A stretch of 64,000 nt of DNA from Papio anubis (GCF_008728515.1 NC_044989.1:66644712-66708711); one strand, 5' to 3'. Shown: positions 10,301 to 22,310, counted from the first letter of the stretch. Program-made: numbers and translations. The notes: generated from the sequence alone by a model not told the origin.

Positions 10301-12717
10301 GCTAGTAAAGGTGATTTTTTTGGGTCAGAAAAACATATACATTACTTAAACTTAAATTTGGATGTCGTTAGGCAGGTAAGAGCTGTTTATTTTACCAGAA
10401 GCCCTGCCATTCCTTATTATACCTACCCACTCATGTCTTTATGTTTCCTTTCCATTCCCTGTTGTCATTTAGTTTTCAACACATCATATTACTAACATTT
10501 GGTACTGGGAGTAGAAAAGGATGGTCAAGACCAAAACTTGAAGAATATCAACATTTAAAAAGGAAGAAGTAGAAGAATTTGCAAGGAAAGAGCAAGAAAT
10601 GGCCGTTGATTATATTGCTTGAATGTATTGTTCTCTTAGAGCCTCTTATTGTATTAACCCTTGACTTCCCAATGAATTTATAAATCCCTGAGGCCTGAGA
10701 CTCCTTGTTTCTTACACCATAGTGTTTCCCACAAATTCTAACACAGTAATAAATGCATCACCAACATTCAACAAAGAATCGTTGATTGGCTATGACTTGC
10801 TTTCAAGATAGAAATATTACTAGCTGGTGCTTTAAGGAAACGCCATGTTTTGGTTTCATATTTTGTTTATTGGAGCTTCAATTGTCTGACCAGGTTCTCC
10901 ACAGTAGCCTTCCCACCCTCCCCCCACCCAATCCCCTCCCGACAAATCTATTATCCATTGGCGATCCCCCATAACCCTAGAACCAATCCATCCTACCACA
11001 CATGGAGTTTCTGTCAAGTGTTCTCCTTTCTCTTTGATAACTTCTCTTATTTCCTACTTATTTCTTCCTATGTATTGCCATTTTGACAAAAAAATAATTA
11101 TTTAATGGGTTTTACAAAAAATGTGCATAAAAACAACTTTCCTCAATTTAACCAAAATAGTGCTTTGTATATCTTCAAACTGCTTTTCTGGTAAGAACTA
11201 ATTTCATTGCTTTTTAAAGAATCCACACTAAACAGTTAAGCAACTGAATCTCCACCGGGAAGCTGGGCAGACTGAATCTGTAGGTTAAGGGCTGGTCAAA
11301 CAACCCTGAAGAAGTCACTGCCTCAGGCTCTGTGAAGCTGTTGTCACAGGGCTCCTGTCATCCCTCAACACCTGGACTCATTTTGACTGACTCCACATTA
11401 GACACAAGACTCAATGTAGAAAGAGTTGGTGCCGAAAGTCTTCTGTTAGGAAACTTTCAGTGGAGCAATTCCCTCCATTTTCAATGGTGAATTTACCCTT
11501 TCCAGAGTATGAAGGTGGCCCTTGCCTAATGAACCCTCTTAGAAGTAGACTTTCATGTCTAGTGACATGAAAATTAGTGCACATGTCAGGGAGTGTACTT
11601 ACCTTCATGTAACTCTTTAATGACAGACATTTAAATATGAGAATATAAAGCAAAAATGGTCAGACTTTCAAATTTGATAATAGAAAGCAAAGATTGCTGC
11701 ATCATGGAGCTAAGCTAATAAAATACTACTCCAATTCTATACCATTCAAGAGTATCAGCATCTTCTTGCATAATAGGGTATATCTCACATGAAACACAAA
11801 GACATCTTTTTGGAGCATAGCAACTCACGTAGGGTTTCGGAGAAAAAACAGCTCTCCCTCTGAATAATTTGTAATTGTAAAATATAATAGAAGAAGGGAC
11901 AAGTATTAATAAACATGAGCCTAACCTTTCAAATACATTTCATTTTACTGTATGCCCACAGCAGCTGGTAACCTTCTGACATTCTTATCTTCTAACTTTT
12001 GGTTTTCTATCCATCTGTTAAGTATTAAACAATGTCAATTCTGGCCTCATAACTCTAGCTCTACCCCCATCAAACTAGACTAAATAGAACTAAATTCAAT
12101 TACTACATTAAGATATATTCTGCCTTACTGAAAAACAAAATATCTCCTTTTTACTTTAAATCAAAAGGCATGCTAGAGCTGTGTCCCTTCTGATAACTGC
12201 AGCTTCTGAGAGAGAAGAGGTAAAGCCGGAGGTACATGCATTTCTTCTTGTGTACTTTCTATGAAACTTGCTCTTAGGAACATAACTGCCTCCATCTGAG
12301 ATGTTATCAAAGGTAGCTTAGGAACTTGCCTATTTTGACCACGACTGTATCATGCAAAATCAAAGACAGCAAACTGGGAATGTGTTGGGAAATAGTTTGA
12401 AGGTCCCCAGGAGCAGGGAAAGTACTCTGGCCATAAAGCTCCTGTTTTATTCCTATTCCACATAGCCTGCTGTGGAACCAGCAAAGGGATTCCTGCAAGA
12501 CGAGGCATTACTATACAAATTTGTATAATACAAATACTTAACAGGAATAAGCTACAATAACTGTGCATTAACAAATGTAATCCACCAAATCCAATGACCA
12601 CTATTCAGTGGCCATCCAGCTGTCCCACCCCAAGTCATGAAAGGAGCTACACCTGGACTAGCAGGGAAATGAGAGGTATTCATTTATGGGCTAATCAGTG
12701 GGGCTGGGTACTAGTTA
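10301..12717. other. Unique DNA, no gene seen
   Basis: No clear repeat. The segment near 10640-10760 ends 'cacagtaataaatgcatcaccaac', vaguely like a sense L2 3' end, too weak to call. A small perfect hairpin sits at 11551-11572 (arms tttcatgtc / gacatgaaa, 4-base loop). Open frames here are under 90 codons and unrelated to families I know. Confidence 0.5.
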
Positions 12718-12761
12718 GGGTGGGAATAAATGGCATTTTGGGTGGGAATAAATGACATTTT
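12718..12761. repeat. 22-bp tandem duplication
   Basis: Two adjacent 22-base units (12718-12739 and 12740-12761) beginning 'gggtgggaataaatg' differ at one base ('ggcatttt' versus 'gacatttt'). This is a simple slipped or local duplication. Confidence 0.9.
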
Positions 12762-14052
12762 AAGACCGTCATTGCTGTAAGGAAGACAAGAAACACTTAC
12801 TTTCCATTCAAGATATGAGATAAAGTTTCCATTTTTAAGTAGTTCTTTTAAAATATAAAAGAGGATTGGACATAGCAAAAATCATGAAAGTCAACGTAAA
12901 TGCCTGAAGTTTGGGAGACACTGACATAAAAGAAAATGAAGCCCTGGAAGACGGCTTAGATTGGCCTTTAATTTCCTACTAACCGACCCTCTAACAGCTT
13001 CCTCTAGGGCCAGCCCCAGGCATGTGAGCTAGAAGCTAGAGTATCTGTTTTGTTATGTGGAAATCCAAGAGATATCTACCTCTCCCAACCCTACCCTCAT
13101 TTCCTGCACCCTCTTGGGTGTAGACCAGAAGAAAATAGATTTCTGTTGAGCCACAGGATTGTGCTACTGTCATGGTTCAATCCTAATGTTAAGATCCCAG
13201 AACTCCCAACAGAGAAAGCCAAGCTAAGATAGGCGTCATCTTATATGTAAGTTCCCCTGGGTGAGAATACCCAGCCAGGACTCCCTTTTAGGAGGAGGCT
13301 ATGCCTCTAGGTCATGGCCTGTGTGCTTTTCAGGTCCATAGAGGTGGCCTTCAACTTAGAGTCACTGGCATGGTGTGCCTGAATCCAGACAGGCTAGGGG
13401 AGGTGTCCCCCTCCTTACCCTCGTGCAGCAGGCACCCCCTTGGTTTCTGAATCACCAGCCTCCTGATGGTGATCAGAGCGCCAAGAAGGTACTAATTTAA
13501 AAACCAAACAATGTGGTAATTGCCCCTGGTCACCAGGTTGCCTTGCTTTTGGAGGGCCGCTGTTTCCGATTAGTGGAGCCTGGATCTGATGAGGACTAAC
13601 AAAGTGTAACGAATGATCAAAGCGACAGTTACAACAGCACGAGTGCCCAGTGATTGATCTGGATGACATAATAATGATAACCAATGAGGTGAGGCGGGCG
13701 GTGGTCCCCTCCAGGTAAGGATGGGGGTGGGCCTGGACAGGTCAGAACTTTACTGTGTTTAGGGAAAAGAAGGTCACAGGGTGGAAGCAAGGCACGTGGA
13801 AAGGAAAGAAGGAAGCACTCACACCCAAAGCCTTTGGATGGGAGGAGAATGGGGTAGCCATGGCTGAAAATGAGATTCCTATTCAATGATGGAGATAAAG
13901 ATTACCGGTCCTAGAATATTACTAACTCAACTCTTAGGGTACTGCACAAAAGCATTTATTATGAAGAAAACTCAGCTGTCTGTAAATAATAGAGATGAAA
14001 AGAAGGCTCATTTTAAAGTGACTTTTGATAGTCATGTTTTCTGAATAGCACA
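12762..14052. other. Unique DNA, possible conserved noncoding segment at 13560-13690
   Basis: No repeat family recognised. The part 13560-13690 is moderately GC-balanced and contains 'aatgatcaaagcgac', which includes a TCF/LEF-type core (atcaaag), and 'gataaccaatgag' with a CCAAT core. These cores occur often by chance. Two overlapping minus-strand frames (85 and 89 codons) cover it without a recognisable domain. Confidence 0.4.
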
Positions 14053-14065
14053 GGAATGACCTCTT

Positions 14066-14369
14066 GTTGTTGTTCTGTTTTGTTTTTGAGACTAAGTCTC
14101 GCTCTGTGGCCCAGGCTGGAGTGCAGTGGTGCGATCTCGGCTCACTGCAAGCTCCGCCTCCCAGGTTCACACCATTCTCCTGCCTCAGCCTTCCAAGTAG
14201 CTGGAACTACAGGCGCCTGGTACCATGCCTGGCTAATTTTTTGTATTTTTAGTAGAGATGGGGTTTCATCATGTTAGCCAGGATGGTCTCAATCTCCTGA
14301 GCTCGTGATCCGCCCGCCTCGGCCTCCCAAAGTGCTGGGATTACAGGCGTGAGCCACCGAGCCCGGCCT
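14066..14369 (-). mobile_element. AluY-grade Alu, antisense, with target-site duplication
   Basis: Full-length antisense Alu. It has 'gagactaagtctcgctctgtggcccaggctgg', 'ctgcaagctccgcctccc' and 'gtagagatggggtttcatcatgttagccaggatgg'. The flanks share 13 bp, ggaatgacctctt, at 14053-14065 and 14370-14382. The wording is AluY/AluSc and many CpGs persist, so it is fairly young. Confidence 0.95.
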
Positions 14370-14394
14370 GGAATGACCTCTTTAAAAACCAATA

Positions 14395-14940
14395 GAAATA
14401 AGCTCTTGCGGAGATATTTGCACATCCATGTTCATAGCAGCACCATTCACAATAGCAATGAGGTGAAAGCAACCTGAATTTCCTTCCACCGATGAATGAA
14501 TAAACAAAATGTTGTATACACATACAATGGAATATTATTCAGCCCTAAAAATGGAAGAAATCCCATCATATGCTACAATGTGGATAAACCTTAAGGATAT
14601 GATGCTAAGTGACATGAGCCAATCACAAGAAGACAAATACTGTATGGTTACATTTAAATGAGGTATCTAAAGTCGTCAAATTCATAGAGACAGAAAGTAG
14701 ACAGCCTTCTTTCCAACCAAGCAAACCAATGAGACTGGTTATCAGGGTCTGGGAGTGAGGAGAAAAAAAGGTAATTATTTAACGGGAATAGAGTTTCGTT
14801 TTTGCAAAGTGAAAAAGTTCTGGAGATTGTTTGCACAGTGATATGAATGTGTTTAATACTACTGAATTGCACTCTTAAAGATGGCTAAGATGGTGCATTT
14901 TATGGTGTGTGTTTTTTATCACAATAAAGAAAAAACTACA
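14395..14940 (+). mobile_element. L1 LINE 3' end, sense
   Basis: Sense L1 ORF2 end and 3' UTR in order: 'atttgcacatccatgttcatagcagcaccattcacaatagc', 'acaatggaatattattcagcc', 'tgtggataaaccttaaggatatgatgctaagtgacatgagcc', 'catagagacagaaagtag', 'ctgaattgcactcttaaagatggctaagatgg'. It ends with an aataaa signal and an A-rich tail near 14925. The grade is L1MB/L1MC, 5' truncated. Confidence 0.9.
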
Positions 14941-15065
14941 GCCTAATAGATTTATTTTAATTGTTTGAATAAGAATCATTTTTCAATAATACTGAACATT
15001 TTCTGTGTTCTCAAGCAGTATGTACCAAATCTAATTTGACTCCTCCTTTAAGAGTTCAAATAGTG

Positions 15066-15364
15066 GGCCGGGCGCAGTGGCTCAAGCCTGTAATCCCAGC
15101 ACTTTGGGAGGCCGAGACGGGTGGATCACGAGGTCAGGAGATCGAGACCATCCTGGCTAACACGGTGAAACCCCGTCTCTACTAAAAAAAATACAAAAAA
15201 CTAGCCGGGCGATGTGGCGGACGCCTGTAGTCCCAGCTACTCGGGAGGCTGAGGCAGGAGAATGGCGTGAACCCGGCAGGCGGAGCTTGCAGTGAGCTGA
15301 GATCCGGCCACTGCACTCCAGCCTGGGCGACAGAGCGAGACTCCGTCTCAAAAAAAAAAAAAAA
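15066..15364 (+). mobile_element. Young AluY of Old World monkey type, sense
   Basis: A near-intact full-length Alu with a pure A tail. The flanks share a perfect 16-bp duplication, aagagttcaaatagtg, at 15050-15065 and 15365-15380. Departures from human AluY are 'ctcaagcctgtaatcc' for 'ctcacgcctg', 'ggccgagacggg', 'aaaaaactagccgggcgatg' and above all 'gagatccggccactg' for 'gagatcgcgccactg' (about 15299-15313). I recall this set as typical of cercopithecid AluY (AluYR/AluMacY) copies. Confidence 0.95.
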
Positions 15365-15380
15365 AAGAGTTCAAATAGTG

Positions 15381-16194
15381 TATATAGTAGTAGAAGAATG
15401 TTGACTTCAAAGCCTATTGAGCTGGGTGATAATATTTGCCTCTAGACAAAGTGGCCGAAAAATGTCTGTAGTTCCTAAGTCTGCGTCTGTTGGGATTTAT
15501 GCTGCTTTTGTTGTCAGACTCTGAACTTTCACTTCTTTTCTGTGGGCCAGGTCTCTTGCCTCCTCCACATTTGCTAAGGAACTGTAAGACACATTCATTC
15601 AAGTTTTGCATAAAATGAGGATAAAAAGATAAAGAATCAGGGGCAAAAATTTCTGCAAATCTCCTGAATTTTAGCACCTGGTCTTGGGCATGCCTGCTTT
15701 TTTCTTCGTGGAAGCCTGCTATGTGGACCCTTGCCCACCTTTCCACAGGGGTCTCCATGGGCAATATTGCCAGCTCCGGGGTCATGGATGGAGAAGGCAG
15801 AGGTTTAATATCAACTTGGCTCAAGAATCAATTGGCACATATACTACAAAGGTACATCTTTGATCAAAATTAAGAGACACTCTGAGCAAACATAAATTTG
15901 TCTCCTAAGAAAACACTGACTAGTTTTCTTCAGCATAGAATCAATATTATGAATATTTCTTTAATGCTACTTTGTTTCTTATTAAATAATAATAAATTAT
16001 TCTATCCATGAGAAAAAAAAAAGCTAGCATTTTAAAAGAAGAGGGCATATTCTCAAGAACCAGTCTTAAGTGATGCTCATTGGAGAGAAATGAGATGTCT
16101 GCTCATTCCTGACCAATCTACTGATGGATCTGAAGGCAGAGATTTTCTATTGAATTCTGTATTTTAGAAAGTTTGTTTTGAAGCCCAGTTGTAT
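15381..16194. other. Unique DNA with an unassigned 136-codon antisense frame
   Basis: The minus strand is open from 15824 (ATG) to a stop at 15414. The predicted product is basic towards its end, with 'KRSESSESDNKSS' followed by 'NPNRRRLRNYRHF'. I do not recognise a family, signal peptide or membrane segment. It has no adjoining poly(A) trace of a processed retrocopy and no clear promoter. It may be chance, an exon or a relic. See findings. Confidence 0.3.
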
Positions 16195-16375
16195 CAGCTA
16201 CATGTGGCGAGGCAGCGTGGGATAAGGATAGACACCTGACTGCAGTGCCAGGGCCAGGAATAAATCCTCACTCCACCGCTCACAAGCTCTGCGATCATAC
16301 AGGATCCTCCATCACCCTGAACCTCCTCTCCTCCATCTTTGAAATAGCAACACCTTTCTGCTTCCCCCAAAAGTT
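16195..16375 (+). mobile_element. MIR SINE, sense
   Basis: Shows the MIR core order: 'ggcgaggcagcgtgggataagg', 'gccaggaataaatcctcactccaccgctcacaagctctgcgatcat' and 'ctcctccatctttgaaatagcaacacc', corresponding to the 'ggctctgccacttactagctgtgtgacc' and 'tcatctgtaaaatggg' parts of MIR. No duplication visible at this age. Confidence 0.75.
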
Positions 16376-17944
16376 TACCATAAGGATCCACTAAACCATA
16401 GCTGTGAAAACACGCCGCAAAGTGTTAGGTCCCTACCCAAACGTGAGGTGTTTTTGCTGATGGCCATTTGGCAACTGCAAAGCCTTCTGCTGTTGACACA
16501 ATTGCACTTGGCAATTTGGACGTTGCTGACAAACAGGGTAAAGGTGGGAACATTTGCCTCGAACTTCAGTTTTAAAATAAAGTTGAAAAGGCTCTTCACA
16601 AATCTTGCCAAATGAGGTAGGCCCAGGATTTGCGTACATCCATGTCCACATTGGTCCTTTTTCCGTGAGTGCCTGCTCTGGCTCCCTGGGCCCCTTGCCG
16701 ACCTCTCTTTCCACTCCAGCCTTCTTTCAAAACAAAACAAACCAATGAGTAAATGCATGTCATTTTCTCTTTGTAATAATCCAAATGCAGTTTCCAGGAG
16801 ACTGGCATACCTTGACAAAATGAGCTTTGTACAGGTACAGTTTGCCACTCTGGAATCTCTGTCTCACCTGGTCAGGGGCCATAGCCCTGATGCCACATTT
16901 GAAGCCAAGTGATGCCAGGTTCACCTGCAGTCACCCAGGTTCCCAGACCACCTCTGATGTTGGCTCAGGCATTCCCTGAACAGCTTTTCATTGTCACACT
17001 ACTTTCCTAAAGTGTCCTGGAAAATCATTAGCAATGACAAAATATTTTCCAGAGCTCCAAGATTTTTCTTCCTGGTGACTTTTAACCTCTCTGAGGCTCC
17101 CTGTTCTGCCAGTGCCCACCCTTTGGGGCTCCAAACATATGCAACTTAATTAGTTTTAATACTTTAACCATTTAAATAGCTAACAGTGGAACTTAGACTG
17201 CCCCCTGCCCCCACCCAACTCCCACTGCCTATGTGTCTGAGGTTGTCAGACCAAGATGGAAAAATACCTCTAATTGTTTCCAGACAATACACGAAGGTCT
17301 CACCCTGGATAAGAGTCAGTATAACTTACATTTTCACAAAGGACCTCGGGCAGCGGTGGGAGATTCCTGCAAGCCATGCTTCTTTGTACATTCCAATTCA
17401 ATGGAAAATAAAACCCACTTTCACATCTGAACCAGGAGCTTTCACTTCCCCTAGGTTATTCCTGGATGAGCAGATACAACCGGGTTTTTTTTTTTTTTTC
17501 CCAATAAACTAAATTTCTTTTTGGATCTTAATAGATTTTTTATCTTGGCCTTGTATGTGAGGAAGCAAATAACTTGGCCCACAGGAAATGACAACTCTGA
17601 ATTGGAATATGGCAAACACAGATTCTTCTGCACCCCATTTGGACCTAACAAGTAATCTACATGGTATTCTTTTTCTATCTCTAGGAATACCTCCCTACTC
17701 AAAAATGTCCTCTCTGGGCCTGAAATTCTGTCACTAAGAGGTTCATTTATTTGCACATAGATTAGTTGGCTTTCAGAACTTGCACGATTACAATTCAAAT
17801 ACATCATTGGCAGTTAACACCTTAGCAAGATTTTGATGAACAAAGTTTTTAAACTCTGTCTGAATGGGACTCTAGATTCCAACTCTGGGATGGAAAATCC
17901 TGAGGGAGGAAGAGAAAACAGTAGAAAAAGAGGAGTAAACCCTA
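16376..17944. other. Unique DNA, no gene seen
   Basis: Three overlapping minus-strand frames (157, 93 and 70 codons) cover 16375-16850 in different registers, which argues for chance openness. A T run at 17490-17501 lies beside 'cccaataaactaaat'. No repeat family recognised. Confidence 0.5.
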
Positions 17945-18115
17945 CATGTATTCACATCTCGTTATGTACCAGACACGTTCTACTCTTCATCATCTCATAT
18001 CAACTCCATGGGATTCCAGCAAGGTAATATTACTGACCTCATCTTAGAGATGGAGACCGGAGTTCAAATAGACTAAAGAAATTGCTCTGGGTCACAGAGA
18101 GAGCATTAACTTCAA
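17945..18115 (-). mobile_element. MIR SINE, antisense
   Basis: Reads as reversed MIR: 'gttatgtaccagacacgttctactcttcatcatctcatatcaactcc', then 'gaggtaatattactgacctcatcttagagatggagacc...gggtcacagag'. The order matches '...gtgccaggcactgttctaag...attattatccccattttacagatgagg'. Confidence 0.8.
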
Positions 18116-18799
18116 CCTTGCTGTTTTTTTTTTTTTTTTAATGTCGATACATGCAGATCTGATTCTAAATATTTTTTATTTCAGTCAACCCATGTTTTTT
18201 GCAGTAGACATTAAGTATCCTTTTTTTCTGTAATAAATATTAAACTAATATATAATTATTAAATTGGAGAATGTTTACTTGTGTGCCACCTCATCAAGTC
18301 ATCTGGCATTTCCCCTGGGAACACCAACCACAATTTAGGAAATGGTCCCATGCTAAAGGCTGTTTTTGGTAGCGAGAAGACTTGATGGAAGAAAAGCTCA
18401 CTTGTTTCTGAGGTGAGACTTAAGCGATGCTTCTTCAAAGCAGCTTCTTGCACCAGAGCTCCTCTCTGATGAAATTTTCAGTGATCTGCATTAGGGCTTC
18501 CATCCATCCTTTCTTGGGAGAAGGCTATCTCCTTTGTTTGCTTTTTTCTTTTTTTTCCCTGTAATTTTGTTCCTCATAAGTATGGACTTGTTCTTTTATA
18601 TTTTATTTTACAAAATAGTGGGGAGAGTATATGGAAAGTTGTTCTTTACTAAAATCTTTAGTTGGACAAAACAGCAAGTTGTATACTTATCCCTGTGCAT
18701 ATTGGGTGTATTTCTGTAGGGTACCATACATGTGCAAAAACAAGCAAATACAAAAGGAAATAAGGAATGTTAAATAAATCTTGGTAGACTCGCACTAAG
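18116..18799. other. Unique AT-rich DNA
   Basis: A T run at about 18124-18139 and T-rich sequence up to 18560. No coding or repeat family signal that I can name. Confidence 0.5.
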
Positions 18800-19170
18800 G
18801 AGTTAGGTGGAGCAGTTTAAGAAGAATGAGATAGAGCTGCATTGACACAGAAAAATCACCGAGATTAAGGGAGAAAAAAAAGAAAATGACGTCGCATAAA
18901 GGTACTGTATGATGCTGTCTATATAAAGAAACCATCCAAAGGATGTGCTTCTATATAGACTTATGTACGTATGTAAGTGTATAGAAAAAGATCTGGAAGA
19001 TGAAACAAAGATGAAACCAGTGTGATCAGTTTGCTGTGCCTCTTTCAGAAGACACTGAGATTAGATGGATGTCATTGGAGACTTTGCCTTATCTATACAG
19101 TTTAACATTTTTTAATAAGAAGAACATGTAGAGTTGCTACTTATGCAATTAGGAAATAAATGAAAAGTTT
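18800..19170 (+). mobile_element. L1M LINE 3' end, sense
   Basis: Resembles the old L1M 3' UTR in sense orientation. 'ggtactgtatgatgctgtctatataaag' corresponds to '...agtatgtatagtatgatcccattt'. It is followed by 'gtatagaaaaagatctggaagatg', 'accagtgtgatcagtttgctgtgcc' and 'taataagaagaacatgta'. Heavily diverged. Confidence 0.6.
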
Positions 19171-20434
19171 TAAAGTGCTAAACCTTACGTCAGTTTTCTA
19201 TTATTATTATTATATTTGTCTACTTGTTGTTGTTATAGTTATTCGTATTTAATTATACCTGGGTTTTCCACAATCTGGATGTCAGTAGGCTAGAGTAGAG
19301 TCAAGGTAAAGATTCACAAGGTAAAGTACACAAAAAAGGTCATCTTTAATAATTATCGTCATAATAATCATGCATTTCTAAAGAGTGGTGTATAAACTAG
19401 TCCAATACTATGACTTTTATTCATATCATATATATGAATTAGTTTAATTCTTTGAAACTTAGCATTGCAGTATTTCATGCATAATAACAGTTTGTAATAT
19501 TTGTTTGTCTGTTGCCACCATTCCTCTAAGGTCCCCCAAAGGACCTAAGATTATTATCCGACACTTTGTATTTGAGGAGACTGAGGCACTGATTTTGAAA
19601 AGGATTGCCTGTGCTACTCTTTGCAGCAGCTCAATCATGCAAATTTTCAGGAACAAATCACAGAGAACACTTGGTATGACTTTTCCCCCTGCCATCCACT
19701 CAGCCTCTCAGACCTCTAAAGCAAAGTCTGCCCATCAGCTCTGCCCCAGCCTGAAAAGGGCCCGTGTCCAACTTTCAAGCATTTGTCTCTTACATCATCG
19801 TCAGCCTTGTGCAGTAGACTTGGAATCAACATCAAGGTAAGCCTTGGGGAGAGATCAGATTTGTAGATCTGGAAACTTCAAGCCAATACCACAGCAGTTC
19901 CTTGGATATTCAATCCAAAAGCCCCAGTTGGTGGTGGGGAGTTGGAGGGGGTGAGCCCATGGATCCATACCAGAGACCAGCCTGCCTCTGGAGCTGTTCC
20001 AGGCCCTGATGCAACCAACAGCCACAGACTTGGTAAAGGACAGCATCTTCACCGCTCAGTGTGCATCAGTCACTGCTCTCAGTGAGTCCTGAACCAGGGG
20101 CCTGAATTCTTAACACAGAGTGGCAATCATTTCCTTTCCTGCAGCCATTGGATTGTGGATGATTTGGCGGGGTGGTTATTTGTTCCTTTGGACCTCAACT
20201 TCAGAGCCTCCCCCGCCAGAACTCTGGATATATTGCCTCCTAGAAATCAATCCAAATTTTACCTTTTTATTTCTGCTTATTAACAAGGATAAAACAGGCA
20301 TTATTTGGGTCTCCTGGTCCCGTATGTCTAGGGAAGATCAGCTCAGGTCTACATACCAAACCCTGTAGCAGTCCAAAATCCTCAGTTCTGTAAATGAGGT
20401 ATTAACAGAGATCAAAATGATGGTTTCCTGTCTG
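19171..20434. other. Unique DNA with a weak antisense MIR trace
   Basis: At 19545-19620 'attattatccgacactttgtatttgaggagactgaggcactg' resembles the antisense MIR core, a weak partial match. The rest is unassigned. The 111-codon frame at 19505-19840 overlaps that MIR trace and is unlikely to be a gene. Confidence 0.45.
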
Positions 20435-20630
20435 ACCTCACTGTCCACATTTGAAGCTCAGTCCCACCATCTCACAATGCTGTGATCTCAGGCAAAGTTA
20501 TTTAACATCTCGTGCCTTTTCTCTTCTGTGTACTAGATAAAATAATACTATTTCATAGGACATGATGAGGGCTAAAATATACCTGTGGAAGACTTAGCAT
20601 AGCATCAAACATAATAATAACCCTATTTAA
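20435..20630 (+). mobile_element. MIR SINE, sense
   Basis: 'aatgctgtgatctcaggcaaagttatttaacatctcgtgccttttctcttctgtgtactagataaaataatactatttcatagg' follows the MIR 'gtgaccttgggcaagttacttaacctctctg...aaaatggggataataatagtacctac' order, ending '...tagcatagcatcaaacataataataacc'. Confidence 0.85.
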
Positions 20631-22179
20631 AATTAGCTGTTTTATTGGTGTCATGCAAGGTCCTTGGTGACAAAACAAAATAAATTTAAATTGTTTAAGC
20701 TCTTTTGGTGAAATTTCTAGTACCACTGAGCTGATGGGGAGCCTGGTGGATAACTCTGACAACCATTTCTGGTTTCATCCTAGCCATTTCTGACTTCTGT
20801 AGGCTAGCCTACAATATTTGGTGAGCAATACCTCAAGCCCTTCCTTTAAAAAGCATCCAGCTGGATAGTCAGTGGCTACCACATAGGATTTCCCCTAGTC
20901 CTGGACAAGTGTGTCTCCTTGACGCTCACCTTTAGACCCAACGATGCTTCATCCTCACCTGCTCAGAATCAGGATTATGAACTTGCTACAGGGCTCCCAT
21001 GTCTTGTGCTATTTCAAGTTAGGCCTTATTGTTAGAGTAAGCATCCAAATACCATGTAAGTGGGCAAGGGACTGATATTATTAAGGCAAAACAGCTTAAA
21101 ACAGGAATTCAAAATGATCTTTCATTTTCTAAACTGTAACCACCAGTTAAAAATCAACATTTCAATTATTACTAACTGTGATGATATTTCCCTCTGTATA
21201 GTCAAAGGTTCAATTGAGTCAGATTAATACTCTCCTCCATAACTGTCTATCTGTACCTTTTGTATCTTAAACCGTCCCACCATGCAGTGGAAACCACTTA
21301 AATATTTGATAAGGGAATGAACAGTCTCCAGGGAAATTTAACATTGTACCAAAACTTTGTATGTATTATCAGAGCACTTTATTAACTAAATATAATAACC
21401 GACAGCAAAAGCACACATCAGTGGATAGTATTTTGCATTGAGACTATAACAAATCTCAATTCTATTTCTTGACTGTAGCTTGTTCAAAATAAAAACTGTG
21501 AAAAGAAAGAAAAGGTCAGAGAAAGTAAACTTGGTTTCAGAATTGCAGAAGTATAAAAAAATAAAATTACAAAGACAAAATTTATTCTTTGGCTATTAAA
21601 TCTCTTTGGTAAATGGTCATTTACACTAGGAAAATGCTATAGGATAATGGTCTCAAGATACTCACTTCTTATAACTCAAAATGATGGCCCTCAAATCTTG
21701 ACAATTACAAATTTTAGCTCCATGTCAAAGAAAAGAAAAAGCCCGATGCTTCATCATGTGCATCATAAACGCGCCACCTCCAAGCTCCCTGTTGTGGTTC
21801 CTGTAACACTTCTATGCCATGGGGGTGAGGAGGTAGCCAAGAAGTAGCTGCTTGGAGGGGAGGCAGAACTTGAACCATGGACTGTGATGCCTGCACCTGT
21901 GAACACAGGGCCTTTGTGGCGGGACAGAAAAAGTAGGGAAGAGGTGTGGGGAGGCAAGTTACACTGCAGCATAGGGCTACAAGAAGTCAACAAATTCTAC
22001 ATTTAAATTCAGCCTTTCAGCTCTTTATAAGGTGTCTTGTCAAGGCAGAAAGATTGAAGTGTTTACTTAGCGGTTCTTACAACTTTTCAAAATTCAGATG
22101 TGTATGTGTGCCTTCGTTTCTGTTCTTCCCTCAGACCTCACACAGTTAGGAGTAGGTCTGCCCCTGACCTCTTGATAGA
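20631..22179. other. Unique DNA, no gene seen
   Basis: No recognised repeats. A 12-base palindrome (taggctagccta) sits near 20802-20813. Opposed short frames at 21650-21990 overlap on both strands. Confidence 0.5.
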
Positions 22180-22310
22180 ACATTTATAACTTATAAAGCC
22201 CTTTCATACGTGGTCACCAAATCTTCCCAACCACCCCATTTCACAGAAAGAAAGAAAACTAAAAACCAGCTGAGTCTCAAGGAAGTTCCTTGACATATCC
22301 AAATCACATG
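22180..22310 (-). mobile_element. MIR SINE fragment, antisense
   Basis: 'aaagccctttcatacgtggtcaccaaatcttcccaaccaccccatttcacag' and '...ccttgacatatccaaatcacatgg' match the antisense MIR order ('agcgctttcacatac...cctcacaacaaccc...ccattttacag...cccaaggtcacac'). Partial and diverged. Confidence 0.6.

Noticed and set aside
11551..11572. Perfect 9-bp hairpin with a 4-base loop
   Set aside because: Arms of nine bases are expected several times by chance in 64 kb of AT-rich DNA, and no flanking signal supports function.
18917..18959. Hairpin-like 'gtctatata...tatatagac'
   Set aside because: Imperfect beyond nine pairs and located inside an L1M 3' relic.
20802..20813. 12-base palindrome taggctagccta as a binding site
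   Set aside because: Short palindromes are common and no context supports a specific factor.
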